64,000 bases of DNA from Corynebacterium tuberculostearicum SK141 (GTDB lineage: Bacteria > Actinomycetota > Actinomycetes > Mycobacteriales > Mycobacteriaceae). The stretch lies in assembly GCF_000175635.1 (NCBI RefSeq), contig NZ_ACVP01000001.1, positions 1-64,000 on the forward strand, in the 5' to 3' direction. Shown one piece after another: positions 15,090 through 24,832 of this stretch (its first letter is position 1; each line of letters starts with the position of its first letter). The translations under genes were made by a program, and so were the position numbers. The notes under the pieces are model-generated. The model did not search any database. It worked only from the letters and a program-made list of their open reading frames with translations, and had not been told where the DNA came from.

Positions 15090-16472
15090 GTGATTATTAC
15101 CGGACTTCTCACCGGCATCGTCTTCGGCGCCGTGCTGCAGCGCGGGCGCTTCTGCGTAACCGGCATGCTGCGCGATATTTTCCTCAATAAGACCTGGCGC
15201 GGCTTTACCGCCCTGCTCATTTTGATTTCCGTGCATGCCTTTGGACTGACGCTATTGACTGGCACGGGCGTGCTTTCGCCGGAGATTAGTGATTTCAAGC
15301 CGGTAGCCGTCATCGTGGGCGGCTTCATCTTTGGCCTCGGCATCATCTTGTCCGGCGGTTGTGCCTCCGGCACGTGGTACCGCTCGGCCGAGGGCCTGGT
15401 CGGCTCGTGGATTGCGCTGCTGTTTTATGGGCTTTCGGCCGCGGCCATGAAATCCGGCCCGCTGTCTGGTGCCAATGACTGGTTCAAGCAGTGGAGCCTC
15501 CCGGTTACCACCATCCATGGCGCGCTGCATATCTCGCCGTGGATCTTGGTTGCGGTCCTGTGGGTCGTGACCTTCCTGCTGTGGCGCCACTATCGCGCCA
15601 AGGACGCCGGCCGCCCGAAGGTGGACTTGGGCCAGCCGTGGTACGCCAAGCCGCTGAACATGAACATCGCGGCGGTTGCTGTAGGCGTCATTGGCACGGT
15701 GGGCTTTGTGCTTTCGGCCGACGCTGGCCGCAATGGCGGCCTCGGCATCACCACGCCGACTGCGGACATAGTCCGCTGGACCGCCACCGGTGATTCCGCC
15801 CGTATGAACTGGGGCACCCTGTTGGTCATCGGCCTGTTGGTGGGCGCGTTTATCGCCGCCAAGTCCGCCGGTGAGTTCCGCGTGCGCGTGCCCGATGCGC
15901 AGACCGCCACCCGCGCTATTTGGGGCGGCATCATGATGGGCGTAGGCGCGTCGCTGGCCGGCGGCTGCACCGTGGGCAATGGCATGGTGGAGACCTCCCT
16001 GTTTAGCTTCCAGGGCTGGGTATCGCTGTTCTTTATGGCCCTGGGCGTCGGCGCGGGCGCGCGCCTCTGGCTCAAGCCCAAGAGTGAGCCGCAGCAGCCG
16101 CAGACCTACTCCACCGAGGAATCCGTGGATAACTCGGTGGTCTCCGCCGAGGATAAGGTGCTGCCGAGCTTTGCCACTGCCACCGGGGCGGTAGCGCTCA
16201 AGACTAAGCCGCAGGCGAAGGACAAGGCCCGCGCGCTGGGCGGCGGGCGCTATGTGCTCGATACCCTCGGCGCGGTGTGCCCGTTCCCGTTGATCGAGGC
16301 CAAGCAGGTCATGGCGGAACTGGAGCCAGGCGAGGCGCTGGTTATTGACTTTGACTGCACCCAGGCCACCGAATCCATTCCGCAGTGGGCGGCCGATGAA
16401 GGCCATGAGATTCGTGATTTCCATCGCTCGGGCGATGCTGGTTGGCAGGTCACGGTGGTCAAGGGCGGATAA
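15090..16472 (+). CDS. YeeE/YedE-family thiosulfate transporter fused to a TusA domain
   Basis: YeeE proteins carry thiosulfate across the membrane using conserved Cys residues; TusA proteins relay persulfide sulfur. Residues 1-330 are highly hydrophobic, with the Cys-bearing motifs GRFCVTGMLRD, LSGGCASGTWYR and LAGGCTVGNGM. After a charged linker, the last 75 residues form a TusA domain with LGAVCPFPL (Cys 397). GTG at 15090 follows AAGGAG. The fusion suggests that imported sulfur is handed directly to the TusA cysteine. The McbR-type site upstream suggests control by sulfur supply. Confidence 0.88.
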   Translation: MIITGLLTGIVFGAVLQRGRFCVTGMLRDIFLNKTWRGFTALLILISVHAFGLTLLTGTGVLSPEISDFKPVAVIVGGFIFGLGIILSGGCASGTWYRSAEGLVGSWIALLFYGLSAAAMKSGPLSGANDWFKQWSLPVTTIHGALHISPWILVAVLWVVTFLLWRHYRAKDAGRPKVDLGQPWYAKPLNMNIAAVAVGVIGTVGFVLSADAGRNGGLGITTPTADIVRWTATGDSARMNWGTLLVIGLLVGAFIAAKSAGEFRVRVPDAQTATRAIWGGIMMGVGASLAGGCTVGNGMVETSLFSFQGWVSLFFMALGVGAGARLWLKPKSEPQQPQTYSTEESVDNSVVSAEDKVLPSFATATGAVALKTKPQAKDKARALGGGRYVLDTLGAVCPFPLIEAKQVMAELEPGEALVIDFDCTQATESIPQWAADEGHEIRDFHRSGDAGWQVTVVKGG

Positions 16473-16557
16473 TTACATCATTGTCAGCTACTATGTGGAG
16501 GCAGAAGAATCGAGTGTGATTCTTGTGCCTCCTTTGTGGTTTGAAAGAAGTTATCGC

Positions 16558-16680
16558 ATGCCCGAGTTTGATGATAATTCCACCGCTGTAGCGGATATTT
16601 TGCATGCCTTCGCCGTCTTTGAGCGCGAGGAAGAACACGTGCTGGACGCGGAACTGCGCCTCAACGTCTATGCCAGCTAG
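16558..16680 (+). CDS. Possible small acidic protein
   Basis: A 40-residue open frame beginning MPEFDDNSTAVADIL, with GAAAGAAG about eight bases upstream of the ATG, ending 3 bases before thpR. It is acidic and predicted helical, with no known family. Support is a ribosome site and tight spacing to thpR; it could be a short leader peptide. Confidence 0.4.
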   Translation: MPEFDDNSTAVADILHAFAVFEREEEHVLDAELRLNVYAS

Positions 16681-16683
16681 GCC

Positions 16684-17226
16684 ATGATCCGCGTCTTTGC
16701 TGCACTATTACCCTCGGCCGCCGCGCGCGAGCATTTGGTGCATACGCTGCGGCCCATCCACGCGGCAACTACTAATGAGCTGCGCTGGACGGATCCGGAT
16801 AATTGGCATCTGACCATGGCGTTTTATGGCGAGCAGCCCAATGATGCCGCGGCGGTGCGCGAGCACCTAGCCCACGCGGTGGCAGGGCGCGCGGCGTTGG
16901 ATGTGCGTTTAAGCGGTGCGGGGAGCTTTGAGCAGCGCACGCTGTGGGTGGGCGTCGGCGGGCAGGCGCGCGGTGTGCGGGAGTTGATGGCGGAGTGCCA
17001 GCTTGCCGACGTCCCCTTTAGCCACCACCGCCCCCACCTCACCGTCGCGCGTGCCGGCCGGCGGACCCGTGAGCCGTGGGCGCTGGCGGATTATGTGCGC
17101 GCGCTATCGGTGTATCGGGGACCGGATTTTCGCGCCGACCGCCTGTGCTTGATGCAATCCCACCTGGGTGAGGGCCGTGGCGGTGGCCCACGCTATGAGG
17201 TGATGGAGGAATATCCGCTGTTTTAA
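16684..17226 (+). CDS. RNA 2',3'-cyclic phosphodiesterase (2'-5' RNA ligase family)
   Basis: The two signature HxTx motifs are present: HLTM near residue 42 and HLTV at about 118, the paired catalytic histidines of the 2H phosphoesterase fold. Length (180 residues) is normal for ThpR/LigT, which opens 2',3'-cyclic phosphates at RNA ends. It starts 3 bases after the small frame at 16558 and its stop overlaps the convergent FUSC gene by 4 bases. Confidence 0.85.
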   Translation: MIRVFAALLPSAAAREHLVHTLRPIHAATTNELRWTDPDNWHLTMAFYGEQPNDAAAVREHLAHAVAGRAALDVRLSGAGSFEQRTLWVGVGGQARGVRELMAECQLADVPFSHHRPHLTVARAGRRTREPWALADYVRALSVYRGPDFRADRLCLMQSHLGEGRGGGPRYEVMEEYPLF

Positions 17227-18914
17227 GCGGCGCGGGCGGTGCGGATTTCGCGGACGAGCGAATCGAGCTCCGCGCGGGTGGCGGTGCGGTCCGGATGGGT
17301 GGTGCAGAAATCTAGCAGGAAGTAGCCGGCGTGCTGTACAGCAATGTGGCGGGCCCAGAATTGGCGCACGGCATCGCGGTTATCCACGGCGAGGGACTGG
17401 ATGGCGCGGCGCTCCGAGAGCAGCTCGTATTGCAGGTCGCGGCGCGCAGACAGTACGGCATCTGGGGTATTAACAAAGAGCAGACCGAGCAGGGTGGCCA
17501 TGGACTCCATCGCGCGGACCTGCAGACGGGCCTGATTGCGCACGGGGGCGCTGCGCTGCCACAGCCACAGCACCGCGGTGGCGATGAGGATGGATAGGAC
17601 GATCTCGCCGCAGCGAGCCTGGATGGTGGGCAATAGGGGCCGGGTGGCGGAGTTGCCCATGAGGAGGGCAAGTGGGGTGGAGAAGATAACGCAGATGGCG
17701 TAGTTCTTGGCCACGAAGATTTCGGCGCAGAACTGGCACGCGGCCAGCGCAAGCAGGAGCGTCCAGCCGCTGATGCCAAAGTAATGGAGGATAGAAAACA
17801 GCAGCACGCCGACGACAGAGCCGATCATGCGGTGGATACCACGGACGGTGCCCGGTACATGGTCGGGTCCCCACTGCAGCATGAGGAAGGCAGAGACCAC
17901 GCCCCAGTCCGGTCGGTCAAAGCCGATGCTAAGACCCACGAGTACGGTAATTATCGCCGAAAGAACCACCTTTTGGGTGGTGACCATGGCATGGGAATCC
18001 CGGACCGCGGCGCGGTAAAGCCGGTATCGGCCCGTGGGCCGGGTGTGGGGGATAGCGGTGCGATTTGGATCGACGTCGGTGACATTATCGGTGAGCTGAT
18101 CCGAATCGGCGCCCAAATCCAAAGCTCGGTTATGCGCCACGATGGTGTGCTGGGCAGCAAGGGTGCGCTCTACTAGGTGGGCTCCCTGGGAGTCGATGAT
18201 GCGGCCGCCGCGGATAATGCGGGCGTCGGAAAGCGCCTGCCAGGCAGCAAAGAGTGCGGTCTGCGCCTGGTGGTGGCGGGCCAAGGAATCGTCGCGGTCA
18301 TCCTTGAATGCGGCCGCGGCCTTTTCCAGTGCGGCGACCGCGCGGCGCTCGGGGCCGTGGGCATCAATCAGGGCCGGCGCCATGCCGAGCACGAGGCTGG
18401 CCACCATGCCCGTCAGCGCCCAAAAGAGCAGCTGGCCCACGGTGACATCGGTGCGCGCGAGCATCACCGAACCGCCGCCAACCATGACCAAGAAGAAGGT
18501 GCCCGGCGGCGGCAAGCGCAGGGCGTTTTGGGCAAAGCCGCACACGGCGGCCAGCGCCGTGGTGTACAGGCCCGCCAGCAGCAGCCACCAATGGCCGTGG
18601 CCAGGCGCAAAGATGAGGTGGCCTACCAGCACGCCCACGGCCGCGACGGTAATGAGTGCGGTGCCGGCGGTGAGCATGACGCGCGGGCGGGTGCGATAAG
18701 GGTGGCCCTCGCCAAAGATGACGGTGAACGCGCCGGTGGAAATGAGCAGGATGGCGTAGTCGTGGCCGGTCAGCAGCGCGATGGCGCCGGGCAAGAGAAT
18801 CGCCAAGCCCGCGCGCAGGGCACTGGGCCAGCGCACCGAGGCGCTATTAAACGCGGTGAGCAACTGGGTGGTGCTGGGGCGCTGCGGGATGGGATAGTCA
18901 AGCTGGGTGGCCAC
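17223..18914 (-). CDS. FUSC-family membrane protein
   Basis: FUSC (fusaric-acid-resistance-like) proteins have two blocks of membrane helices and are linked to aromatic acid efflux. The 563-residue protein shows a first block at about 25-170, a soluble helical stretch of about 150 residues, and a second block at about 320-450 containing FDRPDWGVVSAFLMLQ and TVRGIHRMIGSVVG, the typical second-half FUSC motif. GTG at 18914 follows AAAGGA by 12 bases and is chosen because longer frames run into the ABC gene in the wrong frame. It is the last gene after the peptide transporter; co-transcription is likely but the functional link is unclear. Confidence 0.75.
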   Translation of the reverse strand: MATQLDYPIPQRPSTTQLLTAFNSASVRWPSALRAGLAILLPGAIALLTGHDYAILLISTGAFTVIFGEGHPYRTRPRVMLTAGTALITVAAVGVLVGHLIFAPGHGHWWLLLAGLYTTALAAVCGFAQNALRLPPPGTFFLVMVGGGSVMLARTDVTVGQLLFWALTGMVASLVLGMAPALIDAHGPERRAVAALEKAAAAFKDDRDDSLARHHQAQTALFAAWQALSDARIIRGGRIIDSQGAHLVERTLAAQHTIVAHNRALDLGADSDQLTDNVTDVDPNRTAIPHTRPTGRYRLYRAAVRDSHAMVTTQKVVLSAIITVLVGLSIGFDRPDWGVVSAFLMLQWGPDHVPGTVRGIHRMIGSVVGVLLFSILHYFGISGWTLLLALAACQFCAEIFVAKNYAICVIFSTPLALLMGNSATRPLLPTIQARCGEIVLSILIATAVLWLWQRSAPVRNQARLQVRAMESMATLLGLLFVNTPDAVLSARRDLQYELLSERRAIQSLAVDNRDAVRQFWARHIAVQHAGYFLLDFCTTHPDRTATRAELDSLVREIRTARAA

Positions 18915-18981
18915 GGAGCAGCAGGATCCTTTCTCGGCGGAGTTATCTGACCCGACTACCTTACGCCCGAAGCCGCCCGCT

Positions 18982-20439
18982 TTACATGTCGGCGGCCGCG
19001 ATGAGCCGGCGCGTGTAGTCCGTGCCGGGCGAGGACCATATGGAGTCGGTCGCTCCGTGCTCGATGAGCCGGCCGCGGTCAAGGACCGCAACGCTATCGC
19101 ATAGGTGGCGCACCACCGCGAGATCGTGGGTGACAAAGAGCAGGGTGAGCTTGCGCTTGGCGATGACCCCCGCCAATAGCTCCAGCACCTGCGCGCGCAC
19201 GGACATATCGAGGGCGGAGACGGCTTCATCGGCCAGCAAGATATCCGGCTCGCCGCACAGTGCGCGGGCGATGGAAATGCGTTGGCGCTGGCCACCGGAG
19301 AACTCGTGCGGGAAGCGGTCGAGGCTCTCGGCCGGCAGGCCGACCTCCTCAAGCGCGGCCGCGGCGCGAGCGCGCTTGTCGGCCTTGCTGGGACTGCCGG
19401 GGATGGCCTCTGCGATGGATTTCCAGACTTTCAGCCGCGGGTTAAGCGAGCCCTGCGGGTCTTGGAAGACCATCTGCACGCGGCCGCGGACGTCGATGTC
19501 ACCGCTCGTGGGCTGGTCGAGCCCGGCGATGAGCTTGAGCAGGCTGGTCTTGCCCGAGCCGGAGCCGCCCACGATGCCGAGGCGCTCGCCGTGGTGCACG
19601 CGCAGGTCGATGCCATCCAGTGCGGTATGTGCGGCGTGGACCTTGCTGACCCCGCGTAGCGTCACCAGCGCATCCTCCTCCGCCGTGGCAGGAGAAAGGC
19701 TCAGCTCCGGCGGCCGCGAGGAGGCGATGAGCGTGCGGGTATAGGGATGCTCGGGGTGGACAAGCACGCGCTCGGTGGGGCCGGATTCCACCACCGCGCC
19801 CTGTTGCATGACTAGGACGTTGGGGCACATGCGGCGAATAACGCCCAAGTCATGGGTGATAAAGATCAGAGCGGTGCCGTGGGCCTTGGTGACCCGCTCA
19901 ATGACGCGCAGCACGCCGTCCTGGGTGGTGGCATCCAGCGCGGTGGTTGGTTCATCGCAGATGAGGAGGTCGGGGCGCCCGGCCATGGCCATGGCGATGA
20001 GCACGCGCTGGCGCTGCCCGCCGGAGAGCTGATGCGGGAAGCGGGAGGCGACATCGGCGGCTAGGCCCACCTCGTCGAGCGCGGCCGCGCAATCGCGCAC
20101 CCCGGCCTGGGAGAGCTGGGTGCCTATGCGCATGAGCGGATCTAGCGCGCTCATCGGTTCTTGGAAGACCATCGCCATGGTGGACCCGCGCAAGGGGCGG
20201 ATGCGGGCATCGCGCGCGCCGATCACCTCGGTCCCATCCACGGTCACGGAGCCGTTGGCGCGCACCCCATCGGGCAGAAGGCCCATGATGGATAGCGCCG
20301 TGAGGGATTTGCCGGAGCCGGATTCACCAATGATGCCGAGCTTCTCGCCGGCCGCGAGCTCGATATTGATGGGGCCCAGTAAGGCAGTGGTGGACCCGGT
20401 GGCGGTAACCGTCAGGTCATCTACGTGGAGCAGGCTCAT
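18982..20439 (-). CDS. Dipeptide/oligopeptide ABC transporter, double ATPase (DppD-DppF fusion)
   Basis: One 485-residue chain holds two complete ABC ATPase domains: Walker A GESGSGKS and signature LSGGQRQRVLIA in the first (about 1-250), GGSGSGKT and FSGGQRQRISIA in the second (about 262-485). In E. coli these are separate DppD and DppF proteins; here they are fused, which guarantees pairing. The start overlaps the permease gene by 4 bases. It energises peptide or related solute import by the genes upstream. Confidence 0.9.
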   Translation of the reverse strand: MSLLHVDDLTVTATGSTTALLGPINIELAAGEKLGIIGESGSGKSLTALSIMGLLPDGVRANGSVTVDGTEVIGARDARIRPLRGSTMAMVFQEPMSALDPLMRIGTQLSQAGVRDCAAALDEVGLAADVASRFPHQLSGGQRQRVLIAMAMAGRPDLLICDEPTTALDATTQDGVLRVIERVTKAHGTALIFITHDLGVIRRMCPNVLVMQQGAVVESGPTERVLVHPEHPYTRTLIASSRPPELSLSPATAEEDALVTLRGVSKVHAAHTALDGIDLRVHHGERLGIVGGSGSGKTSLLKLIAGLDQPTSGDIDVRGRVQMVFQDPQGSLNPRLKVWKSIAEAIPGSPSKADKRARAAAALEEVGLPAESLDRFPHEFSGGQRQRISIARALCGEPDILLADEAVSALDMSVRAQVLELLAGVIAKRKLTLLFVTHDLAVVRHLCDSVAVLDRGRLIEHGATDSIWSSPGTDYTRRLIAAADM

Positions 20440-21257
20440 CGCGCGGATCCTTTCAGGCGGGGATCGAGGAGGTCACGGAGGGCGTCGCCAAGCAGGTTAA
20501 AGCCCAGCACCGTGGCAGCAATGGCAAGGCCAGGCCAGACGGCCTGCAGGGGAGCGGTGCCCAGCAGCGACTGGGAATCTTGCAGCATGCGGCCCCAAGA
20601 GGCTGCCGGCGGGGCAGTGCCCAGGCCGAGGTAGGACAGGCCGGCTTCGGCCAGGATGGCAAGGGCGAAATAGACGGAGGCCTGCACGATGAGCAGCCCG
20701 GTGAGGTTGGGAAGGATATGGCGCAGCGCCACCTTCCACCCCGGCACCGCGGAAATGCGCGCGGAGGAAATAAAGTCCTGCGTGATAACCTGCAGCGTGC
20801 CTGAACGCGCCACGCGGGCGAAGGAGGGAATGCCGGCGATGCCGATGGCAACCATGGCAGTCAGCGTCGAAGGGCCCCACACCGCGCCGGCAATAATCGC
20901 CAACAACAGCGCGGGGAAGGCAAGCAACAGATCCGCGCCGCGCATCACCAGGGCATCTACCCATGTGCCGCGGCGCATGCCGGCCAGGATGCCCAAGGGC
21001 ACGCCCACGAGGGCGGCGATGCCCACCGCCACCAGACCGACAAAGACCGTAATCTGGGCGCCCGCCATGATGCGGGAGGCGGTATCGCGCCCAAAGCGGT
21101 CCGTACCCAGGAGGTGCTCGGCGCTGGGACCGGCAAGGCGCACATCCGGGTGCGCCAGCGTCGGGTCATAGGGGGTCCACACCAGCGAAAGTAGCGCCAC
21201 CAGCACCGTGGCGGCAACGAGGAAGGCGCCCAGCCAGCCAGAAAATCGCAGCTTCAT
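20436..21257 (-). CDS. Peptide ABC transporter permease (DppC type)
   Basis: A 273-residue membrane protein with about six helices, the N-terminal DppC pattern (HLLGTDRFGRDTASRIMAGAQ) and the cytoplasmic EAA loop (ISAVPGWKVALRHILPN). It overlaps its neighbours by 1 and 4 bases, so the operon is translationally coupled. Confidence 0.9.
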   Translation of the reverse strand: MKLRFSGWLGAFLVAATVLVALLSLVWTPYDPTLAHPDVRLAGPSAEHLLGTDRFGRDTASRIMAGAQITVFVGLVAVGIAALVGVPLGILAGMRRGTWVDALVMRGADLLLAFPALLLAIIAGAVWGPSTLTAMVAIGIAGIPSFARVARSGTLQVITQDFISSARISAVPGWKVALRHILPNLTGLLIVQASVYFALAILAEAGLSYLGLGTAPPAASWGRMLQDSQSLLGTAPLQAVWPGLAIAATVLGFNLLGDALRDLLDPRLKGSAR

Positions 21258-22225
21258 TACTTCTCACCTGCCGTGATGCGCGGATCGATGAATCGGTAGG
21301 CCACATCCGTTAAGGCATTAACCACCAAGGCGAAGGCGACGAGCAGCATGACCAGGGTTTGCACCGTGGTCAGATCGCGCACCGATACCGCGTCCAAGAG
21401 CATGGAACCAATACCGGGGATGACAAAGACGGATTCGATCACCACGGCACCCACGACCATTGTGGTTAGTTGCACGCCGGCTACGGTAAGCACCGGCAGC
21501 GCCGCATTGCGCAGGCCATGGCGCTTTAGTGCCTCCCACGGGGACTGGCCGAGCGCACGGGCGGTGCGGATATAGTCTTGATTCAGTACATCAAGCACCG
21601 CCGAGCGCACGTAGCGCGTCAGCATTGCGCCTTGCACCAGGGCCAGTGCAATGACCGGCAAGATGAGGTGGCGAATAAACTCGCCCGCGCCCTGGTTGGG
21701 CGGCACCCAACCATTGGCGGGCAGCCAGCCCAGATGGACGGCAAAGATAGCCACCAGAATGATGCCGAGGAGGAAGCTTGGCACCGCAATGCCCAGCTGC
21801 GTGCCGGCCGACACCACATCCGCGCCGCGGCTACGGTTGCGCAGCGCCAGCCACATGCCCACCGGGATAGCTCCGGCCAGCGCCAGCAGCATCGCCAGGC
21901 CAATGAGGATGAGCGTGACTTGGGCGCGGTCCAATACCAGCGGCGTAATATCCTGCTGCGAGGACAAAGACTGCCCAAAGTTGCCGGTAAATAAGCCCTT
22001 TACCCACTCCCAATATTGCGTAAGCAGCGGGCGATCCAGGCCCAACTCAGAGCTGAGCTTGCCGACGGCCTCTTCTGTCGCATTCACCCCCAGCGCCACC
22101 CGCGCCGGGTTGCCCGGCACCGCGCGCATGAGCGCAAAAATGATGATGGAGGCTACAAAGAGCGTCAACGCAAAGCGCAGCAGAGGGCGCACGATGGCGC
22201 GCCCCGTAGTGCGAAGGGAACTCAT
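21257..22225 (-). CDS. Peptide ABC transporter permease (DppB type)
   Basis: A 322-residue permease with DppB features: first helix ending in RAVPGNPARVALG, then LGLDRPLLTQYWEWV, and the EAA loop (ARALGQSPWEALKRHGLRN). About six membrane segments. It pairs with the DppC permease downstream and overlaps the binding-protein gene upstream by 4 bases. Confidence 0.9.
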   Translation of the reverse strand: MSSLRTTGRAIVRPLLRFALTLFVASIIIFALMRAVPGNPARVALGVNATEEAVGKLSSELGLDRPLLTQYWEWVKGLFTGNFGQSLSSQQDITPLVLDRAQVTLILIGLAMLLALAGAIPVGMWLALRNRSRGADVVSAGTQLGIAVPSFLLGIILVAIFAVHLGWLPANGWVPPNQGAGEFIRHLILPVIALALVQGAMLTRYVRSAVLDVLNQDYIRTARALGQSPWEALKRHGLRNAALPVLTVAGVQLTTMVVGAVVIESVFVIPGIGSMLLDAVSVRDLTTVQTLVMLLVAFALVVNALTDVAYRFIDPRITAGEK

Positions 22226-23826
22226 CGGGCCTCCTTTTCGGTGTTATCTGCGGCGGCAGCTTTGGCGTCCGCGTCCGCGCCCGTGCCCGCGTCAGTATCG
22301 GTGTCGGCAGAAGTCAGGTCGCGCAGGATGAGCGCGTCGGTGACCTGATCCGGATGCAATCCGCGCACGCCGGCGCGGGTGAGCACGATATTGGGCATAT
22401 TCATCAGTGTCAGCGCGCCAGCATCCGCCATGATTTGATCCACGGCCTGCGCCATGAGCTTGGGGTAGTCCTTCTCGGGTGCGGAATCGGCCTGGGCCAA
22501 AAGCTCGCGGGTGCGCGGGGAATCGTAGTTGAGGTAATAATCCGGATCGCCGAACAAGGTAGGCACATCGCGCGGCTCCACGTGGGAGATGAGCGACATC
22601 TGATAGTCCTTAGCCCCCATCACCTGGCCTAGCCACACGGCCGGGAATTCGGCGGATTCCAGCGTCACCTTAAAACCAACCTCAGTAAGCTGCGAGTACA
22701 GCAGCTCGGCGACGGTCTGGGCGTAGGGCAGCGTCGGCGTGGTCAGTGTAATTTCGGCGCCTTCCGCGCCGGCCTCCGTGAGCAGCTGGCGGGCCTTATC
22801 TGGGTCGTAGTTGTAGTAGTGCTTGCCCTCGAACCACGGATCCGTGGGCGGGATCGGTGCGCCGCCGGTGTCCTTGGCCATGCCATTCCACAAAATGTCA
22901 TTGGCCGCCGAGCGGTCCACGGCATAGGCCACGGCCTGGCGCACCCGTGGATCGTCGAAAGGCGCGCGGGCATTATTCATAGACAACAGCACCTCACCAT
23001 TGGTGGTGCCGACCTCGGTAGCGATGCCCTCCTTGACGTCGTCGAGAAGCTCCGGGTTTTGCACGCCCCAGACCACGTCCACGCCGCCGGCCTGCAGTGC
23101 ATTGACCGAGGAGATGGTATCCGGGAAATAGCGCACCGTGACATCCTGCGCGGCGGGCCTTCCCCAATATTCGTCGCGAACGTGCAGCTCAACGAATTCC
23201 GAGGGCGCAAAGCGGGACACCTCATAGGGGCCGGTTCCCACTGGCTGCGCGGCGAGGTTATCCATGCCGTGTGGCGTCATCATCGCGCCGGTGGCCGTTC
23301 CCATGGACCACAGCCAGCCATTTGACGGCTGCTTGAGGTGCACTTTTAGCGTGCGATCCTCGGTTGCGGTGACCTTGTCCACCGGATCCATGGCGGCGGC
23401 GATGCCGTTGGTCCACTTCTCGCGCACGTAGTTAATGGAAAAGGCGGCGGTCTCAGCGTTAAAGGCATCGCCATTGGAAAAGGTGACGCCCTTGCGCAGG
23501 TGGAAAGTATAGGTGCGGGCATCGTCACTAATATTCCACGAAGTGGCAAGTCCTGGGGTAATGGAGCCGTCTTCATCGATGCGCACGAGGGTCTCGTACA
23601 CGTTGTCCATAAGCACGGCGGGGATGGCGGCGCCACCGGTGGTGGTGAAATCCAGCGAGGTGGCGGCCGATGTGGAGGCCACGGTGAGGGCAGAAGGTGC
23701 GGCGTCGCTGCCTGTCTGGGTGGTATCAACCACCGCGGTATGGCCCGCGGAACATGCCGAGAGGGTTCCTACAGCGGCCGCCATGGCGAGGCTGCCCAGC
23801 GCCCTGCCGGCGCGAAATCTTCTCAT
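22222..23826 (-). CDS. Peptide ABC transporter substrate-binding lipoprotein (SBP family 5)
   Basis: The 534-residue protein begins with a lipoprotein signal (MRRFRAGRALGS, hydrophobic core, LSAC), so it is anchored outside the membrane. Family 5 features include PGLATSWNISDDARTYTFHLRKGVTFSNGDAFNA near residue 95 and VRQAVAYAVDR. It binds the solute for the DppBC permeases and the double ATPase. An acidic low-complexity tail (repeated Asp, Thr, Ala) near the C-terminus is unusual. It begins 39 bases after the GntR regulator gene. Confidence 0.9.
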   Translation of the reverse strand: MRRFRAGRALGSLAMAAAVGTLSACSAGHTAVVDTTQTGSDAAPSALTVASTSAATSLDFTTTGGAAIPAVLMDNVYETLVRIDEDGSITPGLATSWNISDDARTYTFHLRKGVTFSNGDAFNAETAAFSINYVREKWTNGIAAAMDPVDKVTATEDRTLKVHLKQPSNGWLWSMGTATGAMMTPHGMDNLAAQPVGTGPYEVSRFAPSEFVELHVRDEYWGRPAAQDVTVRYFPDTISSVNALQAGGVDVVWGVQNPELLDDVKEGIATEVGTTNGEVLLSMNNARAPFDDPRVRQAVAYAVDRSAANDILWNGMAKDTGGAPIPPTDPWFEGKHYYNYDPDKARQLLTEAGAEGAEITLTTPTLPYAQTVAELLYSQLTEVGFKVTLESAEFPAVWLGQVMGAKDYQMSLISHVEPRDVPTLFGDPDYYLNYDSPRTRELLAQADSAPEKDYPKLMAQAVDQIMADAGALTLMNMPNIVLTRAGVRGLHPDQVTDALILRDLTSADTDTDAGTGADADAKAAAADNTEKEAR

Positions 23827-23865
23827 AGAAAGCAGGGTAGCCGGTGGGTATAGCTGCCGTGAAAC

Positions 23866-24630
23866 TTATGCAAAATTTCCAGGTGTGGGGATAACTTCTA
23901 GGGGTGAAACACCCCCGCGCACGCTATTCATTGCCAGCTTCATGCGGTCCGCGCGGTAGAGGTAGACCGCCAATTCCACCGGCTCGCCGGAGTGGTTGGA
24001 AATCTCCATCTGTAGCCGCCACAGCGGGGTACCCGTAGCCACGCTAAGCGCTTCAGCATCCTCGGCATTGGCTTCCTCCAACGTGAGTTCGCGGCGCACA
24101 TTATCAAAGTCCACGCCGCAATCGCGCAGGTGCGCATGAATGGATCCGGCATCCGCATCGAAGTCTAGGATGTGCTTTCCCACTACCATGGGGAAATACA
24201 TGCGCTCGATGGCAATGGGGTGGTCTTCGGCATAGCGCACGCGGTGGACAAAGACGACATTTTGTTCTGGGTCTACGCGCAGAAAGCGGGTGATGTCTCG
24301 CGGAGCGCGGCGGCGAGCCAGCCACAGGGTGTGCTGCTGCGGATCCACGTCATATTCGCTCAGCCAGCTGGAAATGGAGTAAATCGATTCAAACAGCTCT
24401 GCCTGGGTGGAGGCCAAGACGGTGGAGCGGCGCCCGCGGCCTGAGGACACTAGCCCTTCGGCCCGCAAAGCTGCAACGGCTTGGCGCACGGGTCCGCGGG
24501 AGGAAGAAAACTTCTCGCACAAGTCTGCTTCACTAGGCAGGAAATCGCCTGGTTGCAGCACGCCGGAGCTGATCTGCTCCCGCAGGTAATCAGCGATCTT
24601 CTTATGCTGCTGTTTATCGCGTGGGCTCAT
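23866..24630 (-). CDS. GntR-family (HutC subfamily) regulator of the peptide transporter operon
   Basis: N-terminal winged helix (LPSEADLCEKFSSSRGPVRQAVAALRAEGLV, residues 27-60) followed by a UTRA ligand-binding domain of about 160 residues, typical of HutC-type repressors that respond to small metabolites. ATG at 24628-24630 is preceded by AAAGG. It is the first gene of the leftward transporter operon, so it probably controls its own expression and import of its ligand. A TTGCA-N12-TGCAA inverted repeat at 24699-24720 is a possible operator. Confidence 0.85.
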   Translation of the reverse strand: MSPRDKQQHKKIADYLREQISSGVLQPGDFLPSEADLCEKFSSSRGPVRQAVAALRAEGLVSSGRGRRSTVLASTQAELFESIYSISSWLSEYDVDPQQHTLWLARRRAPRDITRFLRVDPEQNVVFVHRVRYAEDHPIAIERMYFPMVVGKHILDFDADAGSIHAHLRDCGVDFDNVRRELTLEEANAEDAEALSVATGTPLWRLQMEISNHSGEPVELAVYLYRADRMKLAMNSVRGGVSPLEVIPTPGNFA

Positions 24631-24832
24631 TCAACCTTTGTCCTTAGTTTCTCCGGGGCCTTTCCCAGCGGAGCGAAACACAGTAATGCTATTCCATTTT
24701 GCAAAGGCGCGCTAATGCAATGACGCTACCGAGTATGTGCGCCCCGCCCGGCCGAAGGGAAGGCAAAGGAAAAGGCCACGCGCCGTCCGACCAGCGCCGA
24801 GTTATCAGGCGAGCACGCTAGGCTAAGTGTCC

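Noticed and set aside
17223..19352. 709-codon frame as one FUSC gene
   Set aside because: Its first 145 codons are a shadow of the ABC ATPase gene; GTG 18914 starts the recognisable protein.
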